Of a stretch of 64,000 nucleotides of DNA, positions 24,305 to 32,319 are shown in pieces. The position numbers and the translations under genes are program-made. This DNA is from Ilumatobacter coccineus YM16-304 (GTDB lineage Bacteria > Actinomycetota > Acidimicrobiia > Acidimicrobiales > Ilumatobacteraceae), in NCBI RefSeq assembly GCF_000348785.1, contig NC_020520.1:2728001-2792000 (forward strand). The letters are read 5' to 3'. Under the pieces are notes generated by a model that was not told the origin of the DNA, made no database searches, and worked only from the letters and a program-made list of their open reading frames with translations. Within the stretch, counting starts at the first letter, position 1, and each line of letters opens with the position of its first letter.

Positions 24305-25258
24305 ATGGCACGCCAGATGTCCGTTCGCCAATATCGTCGTCTCGCGCTCGTCACGACGGTCGGCATCTGTGTGCTGGTGGTGGCCGGCGGCGTCGTTCGA
24401 CTCACCGGGAGCGGTCTGGGTTGCGACGACTGGCCGAACTGCAACGACACGAGGTTCATCGACGTCTCGTCCGGACACACGGCCGTCGAGCAGATCAACC
24501 GACTGCTCAGCGGACTGATCGGTGTGCCGACCCTGTTGCTCGCCGTCGGTTCGTTCTTCGTTCGTGGTCGCCGCGGCCTGCGGTGGCCGGCGATCGGTGT
24601 GCTGGTCACCGTCCTGGCCAACGGTGTCGTCGGCGGCATCGCGGTGCGCGGCGACCTGCATCCAGCGTTGGTCCAGTCGCACTTCCTGCTGGCCATGCTG
24701 TCGATCGCGTTCGGCATCGTCGCCTTCCGCCGGGCCGGTGATCGCCCCACGTCGTTCGCTCGGACGCACCCGCCGTCGCTCCTCGTCGGCGCGCTGACCC
24801 TCGCCGCGCTGGTCACCGGCACGGTCGTCACCGGCACCGGGCCGCATGCGGGTGAGGAAGACGTCCGCCGTTTCGGCTTCGACATCTCGAACGTGGCGCG
24901 CATCCACAGCGTCACCGTGCTGCTGGCGATCGCCGCCGCGCTGTGGCTGGCCTGGGACCTGCGCCGCCGTGCCACGAGCCACACTCCCCGCCACGGGCAG
25001 CGCAGCGACGACAGCATGCAACTGCTGTCGGCATGGATCTTCGTCGCGCTGCTCCAGGGCGGCGTGGGCTACACCCAGTACTTCAACGGTGTCCCCGAAT
25101 TGCTCGTCGGCGCGCACATCGCGTTGGCCACCGGACTCTGGGTGCTCACGTGTCTGCTCGTCATCGACGCCGCGTCCGACACCGTTGACCAGGCCGACCT
25201 CGACGATTCACACGCCCGTGATGAGACATGTGTCGCTTCACCCGCCGTCGAGGTCTAG
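24305..25258 (+). CDS. ctaA: heme A synthase
   Basis: Integral-membrane COX15/CtaA protein that oxidises heme O to heme A for aa3-type cytochrome oxidase. The 317-residue chain has several hydrophobic helices. The first external loop carries G-G-V-V-R-L-T-G-S-G-L-G-C with the C-D-D-W-P-N-C pair characteristic of CtaA. Heme-binding His candidates are in I-N-R-L-L, Q-S-H-F-L-L, R-I-H-S-V and G-A-H-I-A. ATG 24305 fits the -10 box; ATG 24317 is the alternative. Its TAG stop forms the first half of the next gene's -10 box. Confidence 0.9.
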   Translation: MARQMSVRQYRRLALVTTVGICVLVVAGGVVRLTGSGLGCDDWPNCNDTRFIDVSSGHTAVEQINRLLSGLIGVPTLLLAVGSFFVRGRRGLRWPAIGVLVTVLANGVVGGIAVRGDLHPALVQSHFLLAMLSIAFGIVAFRRAGDRPTSFARTHPPSLLVGALTLAALVTGTVVTGTGPHAGEEDVRRFGFDISNVARIHSVTVLLAIAAALWLAWDLRRRATSHTPRHGQRSDDSMQLLSAWIFVALLQGGVGYTQYFNGVPELLVGAHIALATGLWVLTCLLVIDAASDTVDQADLDDSHARDETCVASPAVEV

Positions 25259-25261
25259 AGT
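25256..25261 (+). promoter_or_regulatory. -10 box TAGAGT built on the ctaA stop codon
   Basis: The first three bases are the ctaA stop. The hexamer ends 8 bases before the GTG at 25270 of the importer operon. Confidence 0.5.
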
Positions 25262-25269
25262 TGCGCCCC

Positions 25270-26739
25270 GTGTCACCAACGAAGATGAGATCTGCTGCAC
25301 CGCAGCAGGCGGCGGACGTACGGGCGACCTCGAGATCCACACAGTGGCTCCGGGTTCTGTTCGCGATGTTCACCGTCGTGCTGACCGTGCTGTCCATGGG
25401 AAATCCTGCCGCGGCGCAGGAGGGTGATTCACCCGTCAGCGACGAAGAGGTCGAGGAGACCACCATCGGCGGCACGCTCAAGACGCGTGACGCCGAGGGC
25501 GAAGACGTGTTCGTCGAAGGCGTGACGATGATCGTTCGCCTGAGCGTCGCGTCCGATTCGCCCAACGCCGGCACCGAGGTCGGCCAGGCCGTCACCGACG
25601 CCGAAGGCGTGTGGCGTGTCGCACTGCCGACCGACGAGTTCGTCATCACCGGCAACAGCAACACGCCGACCGCCGCATTCGACGTCGAACTCGTCGAGGC
25701 GACGCTTCCCGAGGAAGTGCCGCTGCGCAACGAGGGACGCAACGTCCTCGAAGGCATCGAAGTCGACATCAACGAGACGAAGAACACGCTGTTCCCGCTC
25801 GGCGAGGCAGTCGAGAACACCGACAACACCATCGAGGCCGTTCAGCTCTTCGTCGACGGCATCAAGCTCGGCCTCATCATCGCGATGTGCTCGATCGGTC
25901 TGTCGCTCATCTTCGGCACGACCGGCCTCACCAACTTCGCTCACGGCGAGTCGGTCACCTTCGGCGCCATGATCGCCTTCATCGTCCACATGGTCTACCC
26001 GGGACGGATCTTCGGCATCCCGGGCACCAGTTCGCTGATCTTCGCAGCGCTCGTCGCCGTGGTCATTTCCGGTCTGTCGGGCTGGGCGTTCAACGAGTTC
26101 GTGTGGAAGCGACTGCGCAACAAGGGCGCCAGCCTCATCTCGGCGCTGGTGGTGTCGATCGGTCTGTCGATCTTCATCCGCTACATCTTCCTGTACCAGT
26201 ACGGCGGTCGTGCCCGCTTCTACCGTGACTACCAGATCCAGGAGAAGATCGACTTCGGCGTGTTCTCGCTGGCGCCGAAAGACATCTTCATCATCGTCTT
26301 CTCGATCTTCGTGCTCGTCTGCGTCGGATTGGCACTCCAGAAGACTCGTGCCGGCAAGGCGATGCGAGCGGTGGCCGACAACCGTGACCTCGCCGAATCA
26401 TCGGGTATCGACGTCGAATCGGTCATCAAGTGGGTGTGGATCACCGGGTCGGGCCTCGCCGGTCTCGGCGGTGTGCTGTTCGGCATGACCGAGAGCATCA
26501 ACTGGGAGATGGGCTTCCGCCTCCTCCTGCTCATGTTCGCCGGCGTCACGCTCGGCGGCCTCGGCACGGCCTACGGCGCCCTGTTCGGCAGCCTCCTGGT
26601 CGGCATCTTCATCCAGATGATCACGCTGCCCGACTGGTTCCCGAACGACATGAAGAACGTCGGCGCACTGCTGGCACTCGTATTGATCTTGCTCGTGCGG
26701 CCCCAGGGCTTGCTCGGCCGTAGTGAACGCATCGGATAG
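25270..26739 (+). CDS. branched-chain-type ABC permease (LivH-like) with exported N-terminal domain
   Basis: Permease of the LivH family, 489 residues, about 190 more than usual. Residues 25-49 form a signal-like helix ending N-P-A-A-A-Q, a good signal-peptidase site. Residues 50-185 are an acidic beta-rich segment (G-T-L-K-T-R-D-A-E-G-E-D-V-F-V-E-G-V) resembling carboxypeptidase-regulatory-like domains. The permease proper starts near 190; G-L-T-N-F-A-H-G-E is the standard LivH motif, and V-R-P-Q-G-L is near the end. The first gene of four (H-M-G-F order); no binding protein is present. Start GTG 25270 is fixed by the -10 box. Confidence 0.85.
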   Translation: MSPTKMRSAAPQQAADVRATSRSTQWLRVLFAMFTVVLTVLSMGNPAAAQEGDSPVSDEEVEETTIGGTLKTRDAEGEDVFVEGVTMIVRLSVASDSPNAGTEVGQAVTDAEGVWRVALPTDEFVITGNSNTPTAAFDVELVEATLPEEVPLRNEGRNVLEGIEVDINETKNTLFPLGEAVENTDNTIEAVQLFVDGIKLGLIIAMCSIGLSLIFGTTGLTNFAHGESVTFGAMIAFIVHMVYPGRIFGIPGTSSLIFAALVAVVISGLSGWAFNEFVWKRLRNKGASLISALVVSIGLSIFIRYIFLYQYGGRARFYRDYQIQEKIDFGVFSLAPKDIFIIVFSIFVLVCVGLALQKTRAGKAMRAVADNRDLAESSGIDVESVIKWVWITGSGLAGLGGVLFGMTESINWEMGFRLLLLMFAGVTLGGLGTAYGALFGSLLVGIFIQMITLPDWFPNDMKNVGALLALVLILLVRPQGLLGRSERIG

Positions 26740-26750
26740 GGGAGAGCATC

Positions 26751-27794
26751 ATGGATTGGGGAGCAATCATCGAGACCACGTTTCGTGGTCTGATCGGTGA
26801 ACAGTTCATCTACTTCGGGTTGGCCGCGATCGGCCTCAACCTGCACTTCGGCTACACCGGACTGCTCAACTTCGGTCAGGCGGCGTACATGGCTGCCGGT
26901 GCCTACGGTCTGGCGATCATCGTCACGACCCTGTCGCCTCGCATCAACGACGACGAGGGGATGTTCCAGTTCAACATCTCCGACGGGTGGATGTTCATCA
27001 TCGGCATGTTCTTCGGCGTGGTCATCGTGCCGTTGTTCCTGTCGTTCCTGATGGGTATTCCGACGCTGCGATTGCGCGCCGACTATCTCGCGATCGTCAC
27101 GATCGCCGTGGCCGAGATCATCCGTATCGCGATGCGCTCGCCTCGTTGGGACTGGTTCACCGGCGCCTCCGACGGCCTGAGTGGATTCTCCGGCACGTTC
27201 TACGACCTGAGTCCGTTCGAACCGCAGGGGCGCTACTTCTTCAACCTCTTCATCGGCAACCAGATGTTCCTGGTCATCGTCGGCTGGATCGTGCTCGCGA
27301 TCTCGGCGGTGCTGTGCTGGTTGATCATCCGCAGCCCGTGGGGACGTGTGCTCAAGGCCATTCGTGAAGACGAAGACGCCGTGCGCAGCCTCGGCAAGAA
27401 CGCCTACTCGTACAAGATGCAGGCGCTGATGCTCGGCGGCATGTTCGGCGCGATGGGCGGCATGCTGCGCTCGATCGGCTTCTCGCTGGCGCAGCCCGAC
27501 AACTTCATCACCGACGTGACGTTCTTCGTCTGGGTCGCGCTGATCCTCGGCGGTGCCGGCAAGGTGTTCGCCCCGCTCGTCGGCGCAGCCCTGCTGTACG
27601 CCATCCTCGGTTTCACCGACGTGTTCCTCCGCGAGGCCGTCGAGAACGACAAGATCCCCGACTCGATCATGACGGGTACTCAGGTCGGCCAGGTCCGCTT
27701 CATGCTGATCGGTCTCGGCCTCGCACTGCTCGCCGCATTCAGACCGCAAGGCATCTTCGGCAACAAGGAAGAGATGGCGCTCGATGACCGCTGA
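26751..27794 (+). CDS. branched-chain-type ABC permease (LivM-like)
   Basis: Second membrane subunit, 347 residues. The N-terminal A-I-G-L-N-L-H-F-G-Y-T-G-L-L-N-F-G-Q is the LivM signature, followed by multiple hydrophobic helices and the coupling-helix stretch W-G-R-V-L-K-A-I-R-E-D-E-D-A. The ending A-F-R-P-Q-G-I-F-G is standard. A GGGGAGAG ribosome-binding site precedes the ATG, unlike the leaderless first gene. Its 3' end overlaps the next gene by 11 bases. Confidence 0.88.
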   Translation: MDWGAIIETTFRGLIGEQFIYFGLAAIGLNLHFGYTGLLNFGQAAYMAAGAYGLAIIVTTLSPRINDDEGMFQFNISDGWMFIIGMFFGVVIVPLFLSFLMGIPTLRLRADYLAIVTIAVAEIIRIAMRSPRWDWFTGASDGLSGFSGTFYDLSPFEPQGRYFFNLFIGNQMFLVIVGWIVLAISAVLCWLIIRSPWGRVLKAIREDEDAVRSLGKNAYSYKMQALMLGGMFGAMGGMLRSIGFSLAQPDNFITDVTFFVWVALILGGAGKVFAPLVGAALLYAILGFTDVFLREAVENDKIPDSIMTGTQVGQVRFMLIGLGLALLAAFRPQGIFGNKEEMALDDR

Positions 27795-28734
27795 GTTCAC
27801 AGAAGGCGACGAGTTGATCCCCGAGGCGGGTCCGAAGTCGAGCCCTCCCGAAACGCCCGAACGCCTCGTACCGCTCGATGTCGACGTCAGCGCTGCCCGA
27901 GCGGCGCTCGCCGACGTGCCATGGGAGCCCGGTGCTCCCAAGCCCGATCCGATCCTCATCGCCGATCACGTCGTGCGTCGCTTCGGTGGTCTCACCGCGG
28001 TCGACGTCGATCACGTCGAGGTGCAGCGTGGTGTCATCACCGCGCTGATCGGCCCGAACGGTGCGGGCAAGACCACGCTGTTCAACCTGCTCACCAACTT
28101 CGACACTCCCGACGAAGGTCGCCGAACCTTCAACGGTGAGGTCATCGACAAGGTCCCCGCGCACCGCATCGCCAACCACGGCATGGTTCGCACGTTCCAG
28201 TTGACCAAGGCGTTGTCGAAGATGACGGTCATCGAGAACATGAAGCTCGGTGCCACCGGTCAGAAGGGCGAGAAGCTCTGGCGTTCGCTGTTGCCGTTCA
28301 CGTGGTCGGCGCAGGAGAAGGAGATCGAGCAGCGCGCCGACGCCCTGCTGGTCCACTTCAAGATGGACCACATGCGTGACGAGTTCGCCGGCACGCTGTC
28401 AGGCGGCCAGCGCAAGCTCCTCGAGATGGCTCGCGCCCTCATGGTCGAGCCCGAGATGGTGATGCTCGACGAGCCGATGGCCGGCGTCAACCCGGCGCTC
28501 ACGCAGTCGCTGCTCGGCCATGTGACCGGCCTGCGCGACCAGGGCATGACCGTGCTCTTCGTCGAGCACGACATGGACATGGTGCAGGAGATCAGCGACT
28601 GGGTCATCGTCATGGCCGAGGGCAAGATCATCGCCGAAGGCCCGCCGGCCTCGATCGGCCAGAACCAGGCCGTGGTCGACGCCTACCTCGGCTCGTCGCA
28701 CGACTCGGCCCTCGACCTCGACCAGGAACTGTGA
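27784..28734 (+). CDS. branched-chain-type ABC ATPase (LivG-like)
   Basis: ATPase subunit, 316 residues. Walker A G-P-N-G-A-G-K-T-T, signature L-S-G-G-Q-R-K, Walker B M-V-M-L-D-E-P, and switch His in F-V-E-H-D-M-D. About 57 residues of acidic, Pro-rich sequence precede the ATPase core, an extension absent from standard LivG. It could be regulatory or disordered; an internal start after it is not supported by any ribosome-binding site I can see. Confidence 0.87.
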   Translation: MTAEFTEGDELIPEAGPKSSPPETPERLVPLDVDVSAARAALADVPWEPGAPKPDPILIADHVVRRFGGLTAVDVDHVEVQRGVITALIGPNGAGKTTLFNLLTNFDTPDEGRRTFNGEVIDKVPAHRIANHGMVRTFQLTKALSKMTVIENMKLGATGQKGEKLWRSLLPFTWSAQEKEIEQRADALLVHFKMDHMRDEFAGTLSGGQRKLLEMARALMVEPEMVMLDEPMAGVNPALTQSLLGHVTGLRDQGMTVLFVEHDMDMVQEISDWVIVMAEGKIIAEGPPASIGQNQAVVDAYLGSSHDSALDLDQEL

Positions 28735-29483
28735 TGAGCAACGACACGACACCCGAACCGCTGTTGATCGCCGACCGGCTCACCGCGGGCTACATCCCCG
28801 GCGTCAACATCTTGAACGACTGCTCGCTCACCCTCGCCGAAGGCGAACTGGTCGGCATCATCGGCCCGAACGGCGCCGGCAAGTCGACGCTGGTCAAGTC
28901 GATGTTCGGCCTGGTCAACATCCGCGACGGCCAGGTGCGTCTCCGCGGTGAAGACATCACGAACATGAAGGCGCACTCGCTCGTCGATCGCGGCGTCGGT
29001 TACGTGCCGCAGACCAACAACGTCTTCCCGGCGCTCACGATCCTCGAGAACCTCGAGATGGGCTGCTTCCTGAAGCCGAAGATGTTCAAGGACCGCTACG
29101 AGGTCGTCGGCGACATGTTCCCGCGTCTCGTCGAGCGTGCCGACCAGCGGGCCGGCGCCCTGTCGGGCGGCGAACGCCAGATGCTCGCCATGGGGCGTGC
29201 CCTCATGATGGATCCGTCGGTGCTGTTGCTCGACGAACCGTCGGCCGGCCTCTCACCGGCGCTGCAGGACGAGGTGTTCATCCGCTGTCACCGCATCAAC
29301 AAGGCGGGCGTGTCGATCGTGATGGTCGAGCAGAACGCCAGCCGCTGCCTGCAGATCTGCGACCGCGGGTACGTGCTCGACCAGGGCGCCAACGCCTACA
29401 CCGGAACCGGCCGCGAGCTGCTCACCGACCCCAAGGTCATCGAGCTCTATCTCGGCACCCTCGTCAAAGACCACCAAGACTGA
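28734..29483 (+). CDS. branched-chain-type ABC ATPase (LivF-like)
   Basis: Second ATPase, 249 residues, with Walker A G-P-N-G-A-G-K-S-T, signature L-S-G-G-E-R-Q, Walker B L-L-L-D-E-P-S-A-G-L, and V-E-Q-N-A in place of the His motif, as is normal for LivF. The ATG at 28734 shares its first base with the LivG stop. The operon ends at a hairpin directly after the stop. Substrate specificity would lie in an unlinked binding protein. Confidence 0.88.
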   Translation: MSNDTTPEPLLIADRLTAGYIPGVNILNDCSLTLAEGELVGIIGPNGAGKSTLVKSMFGLVNIRDGQVRLRGEDITNMKAHSLVDRGVGYVPQTNNVFPALTILENLEMGCFLKPKMFKDRYEVVGDMFPRLVERADQRAGALSGGERQMLAMGRALMMDPSVLLLDEPSAGLSPALQDEVFIRCHRINKAGVSIVMVEQNASRCLQICDRGYVLDQGANAYTGTGRELLTDPKVIELYLGTLVKDHQD

Positions 29484-29487
29484 TCGA

Positions 29488-29522
29488 CCTGGTTATTTCC
29501 ATCCCGGATGGAAATATCCAGG
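29488..29522 (+). terminator. hairpin terminator of the importer operon
   Basis: Five pairs, a T-T mismatch and ten more pairs around a CCG loop (29504-29506), five bases after the LivF stop. Same plan as the hairpin at 10856. Confidence 0.8.
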
Positions 29523-29551
29523 TGGCCGTGCGGCGTGGCACGATGGCCGCG

Positions 29552-30469
29552 ATGAGTTTCGACACCGAGATCACGACCGGCGACGACGGCTCGCTGACCG
29601 GCCCGTTCCGGGCACCGGCACAGATGCTGGCCGACCAGGAGTACGGCGGCCACGCGAGCGTTCACGACGATGCCGAGGCGGCCAAGCTGGGGCTCGCCGG
29701 CGCACCGATCGAAGGACCGACCCACTTCAGCCAGTTCGACGCCCTCGCGGTGGAGCAGTGGGGCCAGTCGTGGTTCGAGCAGGGGTGCATCAGCTCGCAC
29801 TTTTTCAACATGGTCGTCGACGGCGAGGAAGTGCAGGCGACGCTCACTCCGACGGGGGAGCGCACCGCCACGATCGGCGCAGTCAAGCGCGATGGCACGC
29901 CCGTCTTGGCCGGTACCGCCACGCTCGGCGACGCACCGACCGAACTCGACGAGCGGCGCCAGCGAGGACTGCAGGACCCTGGTGAGCTGTTCATCGTCGA
30001 CCAACTCGAGATCGGGATGACGTCGGATCCGGTCACGGTGACGATGGGCTTCGACAGCCACAACGGCAAGCTCTATCCGTTCACGCTGCGCCAGAAACTC
30101 GACAAGATCACCGAGTCGTCGAGTTGGTACGAAGCGGCGGCGTCGGGTGGCGACTCGCCGTGGGGATCGCCGATCGTGCCGACCGAGATGCTGAGCGTGC
30201 TCGCCCATCAAGCGGGAGCGCACTTCCCGGTTCGGGGTCCCGCGGTCGGGTTGTTCATCGACCTCGAGGTCCGCTTCGTCGACGGGCCCGTGTTCGTCGA
30301 TCAGCCCTACGAGGTGGTGCACACGCTCGTCGGCATCGGCCAGAGCCGGGCGGTCGAGTCGTACTGGACCGAGTCGACCGTGACGCACGCCGACTCGGGC
30401 GTCCACGCCGCCACCGTGTTGCTCCACCAGGGCGTGTTCAAGGCGAGCTACGCCGACTATCCCGCCTGA
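29552..30469 (+). CDS. hotdog-like (MaoC-type?) protein of unknown function
   Basis: A 305-residue soluble protein. H-A-S-V-H-D-D-A-E-A-A-K-L-G-L-A-G-A-P-I-E-G resembles the loop around the MaoC/hydratase active site, and the length suits a tandem hotdog, but the match is weak and catalytic residues are not certain. The C-terminal half has V-D-Q-P-Y-E-V-V-H-T-L-V-G-I-G and could hold the second fold. The start could be ATG 29543 or 29552; the upstream GTG lies next to the terminator and is unlikely. It converges with the oxidoreductase gene, leaving four bases. Confidence 0.55.
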   Translation: MSFDTEITTGDDGSLTGPFRAPAQMLADQEYGGHASVHDDAEAAKLGLAGAPIEGPTHFSQFDALAVEQWGQSWFEQGCISSHFFNMVVDGEEVQATLTPTGERTATIGAVKRDGTPVLAGTATLGDAPTELDERRQRGLQDPGELFIVDQLEIGMTSDPVTVTMGFDSHNGKLYPFTLRQKLDKITESSSWYEAAASGGDSPWGSPIVPTEMLSVLAHQAGAHFPVRGPAVGLFIDLEVRFVDGPVFVDQPYEVVHTLVGIGQSRAVESYWTESTVTHADSGVHAATVLLHQGVFKASYADYPA

Positions 30470-30473
30470 CCGG

Positions 30474-31463
30474 TCACTCTCCGGGATAGACGACGCCGAC
30501 CTGTCGTCGGATCTCGTCCATGAGCGCCATGTTCGCTCGGGTGGCGCTCCACGTCTGGATGTCACTCTGACGATGCCCGCCGCGAATTCGCTCCATGACG
30601 TGTTCGGCTTCGTGGGCGAGGCCACGGTTAGGGACGTCGACCACCTCGGTGTCGCCGTCGGCGCTTCGGGTGATCGTGAACCGGGTCGGGAACCAGAACG
30701 GAGCGTCGACCGTGATCGTGCCGGTGGTGCCGACGATGCGGGCGGCGAGATCGGAGAGGCCGTCGAGCGAGGTGCGAAACGTGGTGAGCGCACCTGAGTC
30801 GTGGCGCATCACACCGGCGAGCGTCCCGTCGACGCCCTCGTCGGTGAGGGTGGCGAGGGCGCGCACGTCGCGCTGCACGTCGGCGGGCTCGCCGAGGAGG
30901 AACCGACCGATCGAGAGCGGGTAGATGCCGAGGTCGAGCAGTGCGCCGCCGGCGAGGTCGGCACGCCGATGGCGTCCGTTCGGGTCGGCGATGGCGAGAC
31001 AGAAGCTGGCATCGACCGTGACGACGTCACCGATCGCTCCGCCGTGGATGCGCCGCTTGAGTTCGTGCCAACTCGGCATGAACCAACTCCACATCGCCTC
31101 CATGAGGAAGCGGTCGTTGCGTTCGGCGGCAGCGATCATCTCGTCGGCTTCCGCCGCGTTGCGGGCGAACGCCTTCTCGCAGAGCACGTGGCGGCCGGCC
31201 TCCAGCGCGGCAACGGTCATCGAGCGGTGCTCGCTGTGCGGTGAGCCGATGTAGACGACATCGACGTCGTCGTCGGCCCACAGGGCGTCGTACGATCCGT
31301 GTGCGTGCGGAATGTCGAATCGTGCGGCGAACTCGTCGGCCTGGGCCTGAGAGCGTGAACCGACGGCCACGATCTCGGCGTCGTCGATCGTGCCGAGCGC
31401 GGTGGCCATCGACGACGAGATCTTGCCGGTGGACGCGATACCCCAGCGAATCGGTGCGGTCAT
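30474..31463 (-). CDS. Gfo/Idh/MocA-family oxidoreductase
   Basis: NAD(P)-dependent dehydrogenase, 329 residues, of the dimeric dihydrodiol dehydrogenase-like group. Rossmann motif G-I-A-S-T-G-K-I-S, catalytic-type Lys in C-E-K-A-F-A-R-N, and L-L-D-L-G-I-Y-P with its conserved Tyr. The substrate is probably a sugar or cyclic diol. The start is ATG 31463; its -10 box overlaps the end of the upstream HAD gene. Confidence 0.85.
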   Translation of the reverse strand: MTAPIRWGIASTGKISSSMATALGTIDDAEIVAVGSRSQAQADEFAARFDIPHAHGSYDALWADDDVDVVYIGSPHSEHRSMTVAALEAGRHVLCEKAFARNAAEADEMIAAAERNDRFLMEAMWSWFMPSWHELKRRIHGGAIGDVVTVDASFCLAIADPNGRHRRADLAGGALLDLGIYPLSIGRFLLGEPADVQRDVRALATLTDEGVDGTLAGVMRHDSGALTTFRTSLDGLSDLAARIVGTTGTITVDAPFWFPTRFTITRSADGDTEVVDVPNRGLAHEAEHVMERIRGGHRQSDIQTWSATRANMALMDEIRRQVGVVYPGE

Positions 31464-31469
31464 GTGCCG

Positions 31470-31475
31470 AAACTA
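31470..31475 (-). promoter_or_regulatory. -10 box TAGTTT built on the upstream stop codon
   Basis: On the minus strand the first three bases are the TAG stop of the HAD gene (31473-31475); the hexamer ends 6 bases before the ATG at 31463. Confidence 0.5.
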
Positions 31476-32270
31476 GCCAAGGACGGTGGCGGCGAGGTGC
31501 TCGGCGACCGAGTGGTCGGCATGGTGGCCGATCGAGAGATCGGCGGCGTCGTGCGCATCGTCGACCGCGTTGGCGACCGCGACGCCCGTGCCCGCCCAAC
31601 GGAGCATGGCGATGTCGTTGTGGTTGTCGCCGAAGGCCATGACCTCGGCGGCGTCGTGGCCCCACGCCGTGAGGACGTGACGCAGCGCGTGTGACTTGTC
31701 GACCCCGGCGCCGGTGACCTCGGCGAACTCCACACCCGAGCAACCGATCGAGAGCGGGTCGCTGAGATGCGGTGCGATGAGGTCGGCGAGGTCTTGTCGG
31801 TGGACGGTCGGGTGGCGCACCATGACCTTGGTGGCGGTGACGCCGGGCTCCGGTCTCGGACCCGATGCGTACATGTGGAGGTCGGCGTGCTGCTGGGCGA
31901 TGTCGTCGAACTCGGCATCCCAACCGCAGTGGTCGTCGAGTTCCCAACAGTACGACAAGCCCGGAACCGCTCGGTCGAGATCGCTGAACAGCCGCTGGAG
32001 TTGGGCAGCGTCGATCGGGAAGCGGTGCGCGACCGTCTCGGTGGCGATGTCGAACACGATCGAACCGTTGGAGCAGACGAGCGCATCGATCACGTCGTGC
32101 GACCGCAGGAGCTTCCACGCGGAGGTGGGCGCACGCCCGGTGGCCGCGACGACCTTCACCCCGGCGCGACGGACCGCCCGCAACACGTCGATCGTGCGCT
32201 CGGCGAGTCGGTGGTCGGCCCCGAGCAGGGTTCCGTCGAGATCGCTGGCAACGACGCGCACTGTGGTCAC
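31473..32270 (-). CDS. Cof-type HAD phosphatase
   Basis: Haloacid-dehalogenase hydrolase of the Cof/type-IIB group, 265 residues. Motif I V-A-S-D-L-D-G-T-L-L, motif II at C-S-N-G-S, and motif IV G-D-N-H-N-D-I-A-M-L are intact. A mobile cap lies between residues of about 85 and 185. Substrates of this group are sugar phosphates and cofactor phosphates. GTG 32270 gives V-T-T-V-R-V-V-A-S-D; upstream codons read into intergenic DNA. Confidence 0.85.
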   Translation of the reverse strand: MTTVRVVASDLDGTLLGADHRLAERTIDVLRAVRRAGVKVVAATGRAPTSAWKLLRSHDVIDALVCSNGSIVFDIATETVAHRFPIDAAQLQRLFSDLDRAVPGLSYCWELDDHCGWDAEFDDIAQQHADLHMYASGPRPEPGVTATKVMVRHPTVHRQDLADLIAPHLSDPLSIGCSGVEFAEVTGAGVDKSHALRHVLTAWGHDAAEVMAFGDNHNDIAMLRWAGTGVAVANAVDDAHDAADLSIGHHADHSVAEHLAATVLG

Positions 32271-32319
32271 CGCACCATCCTGGCGTGTGCGTGGGGCGAC
32301 TGCGACCACCGACTCGTGG

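Noticed and set aside
25205-25250. Possible further copy of the palindromic repeat (ATGAGACATG)
   Set aside because: Only about ten bases agree, the inner hairpin is missing, and the bases encode the ctaA C-terminus.
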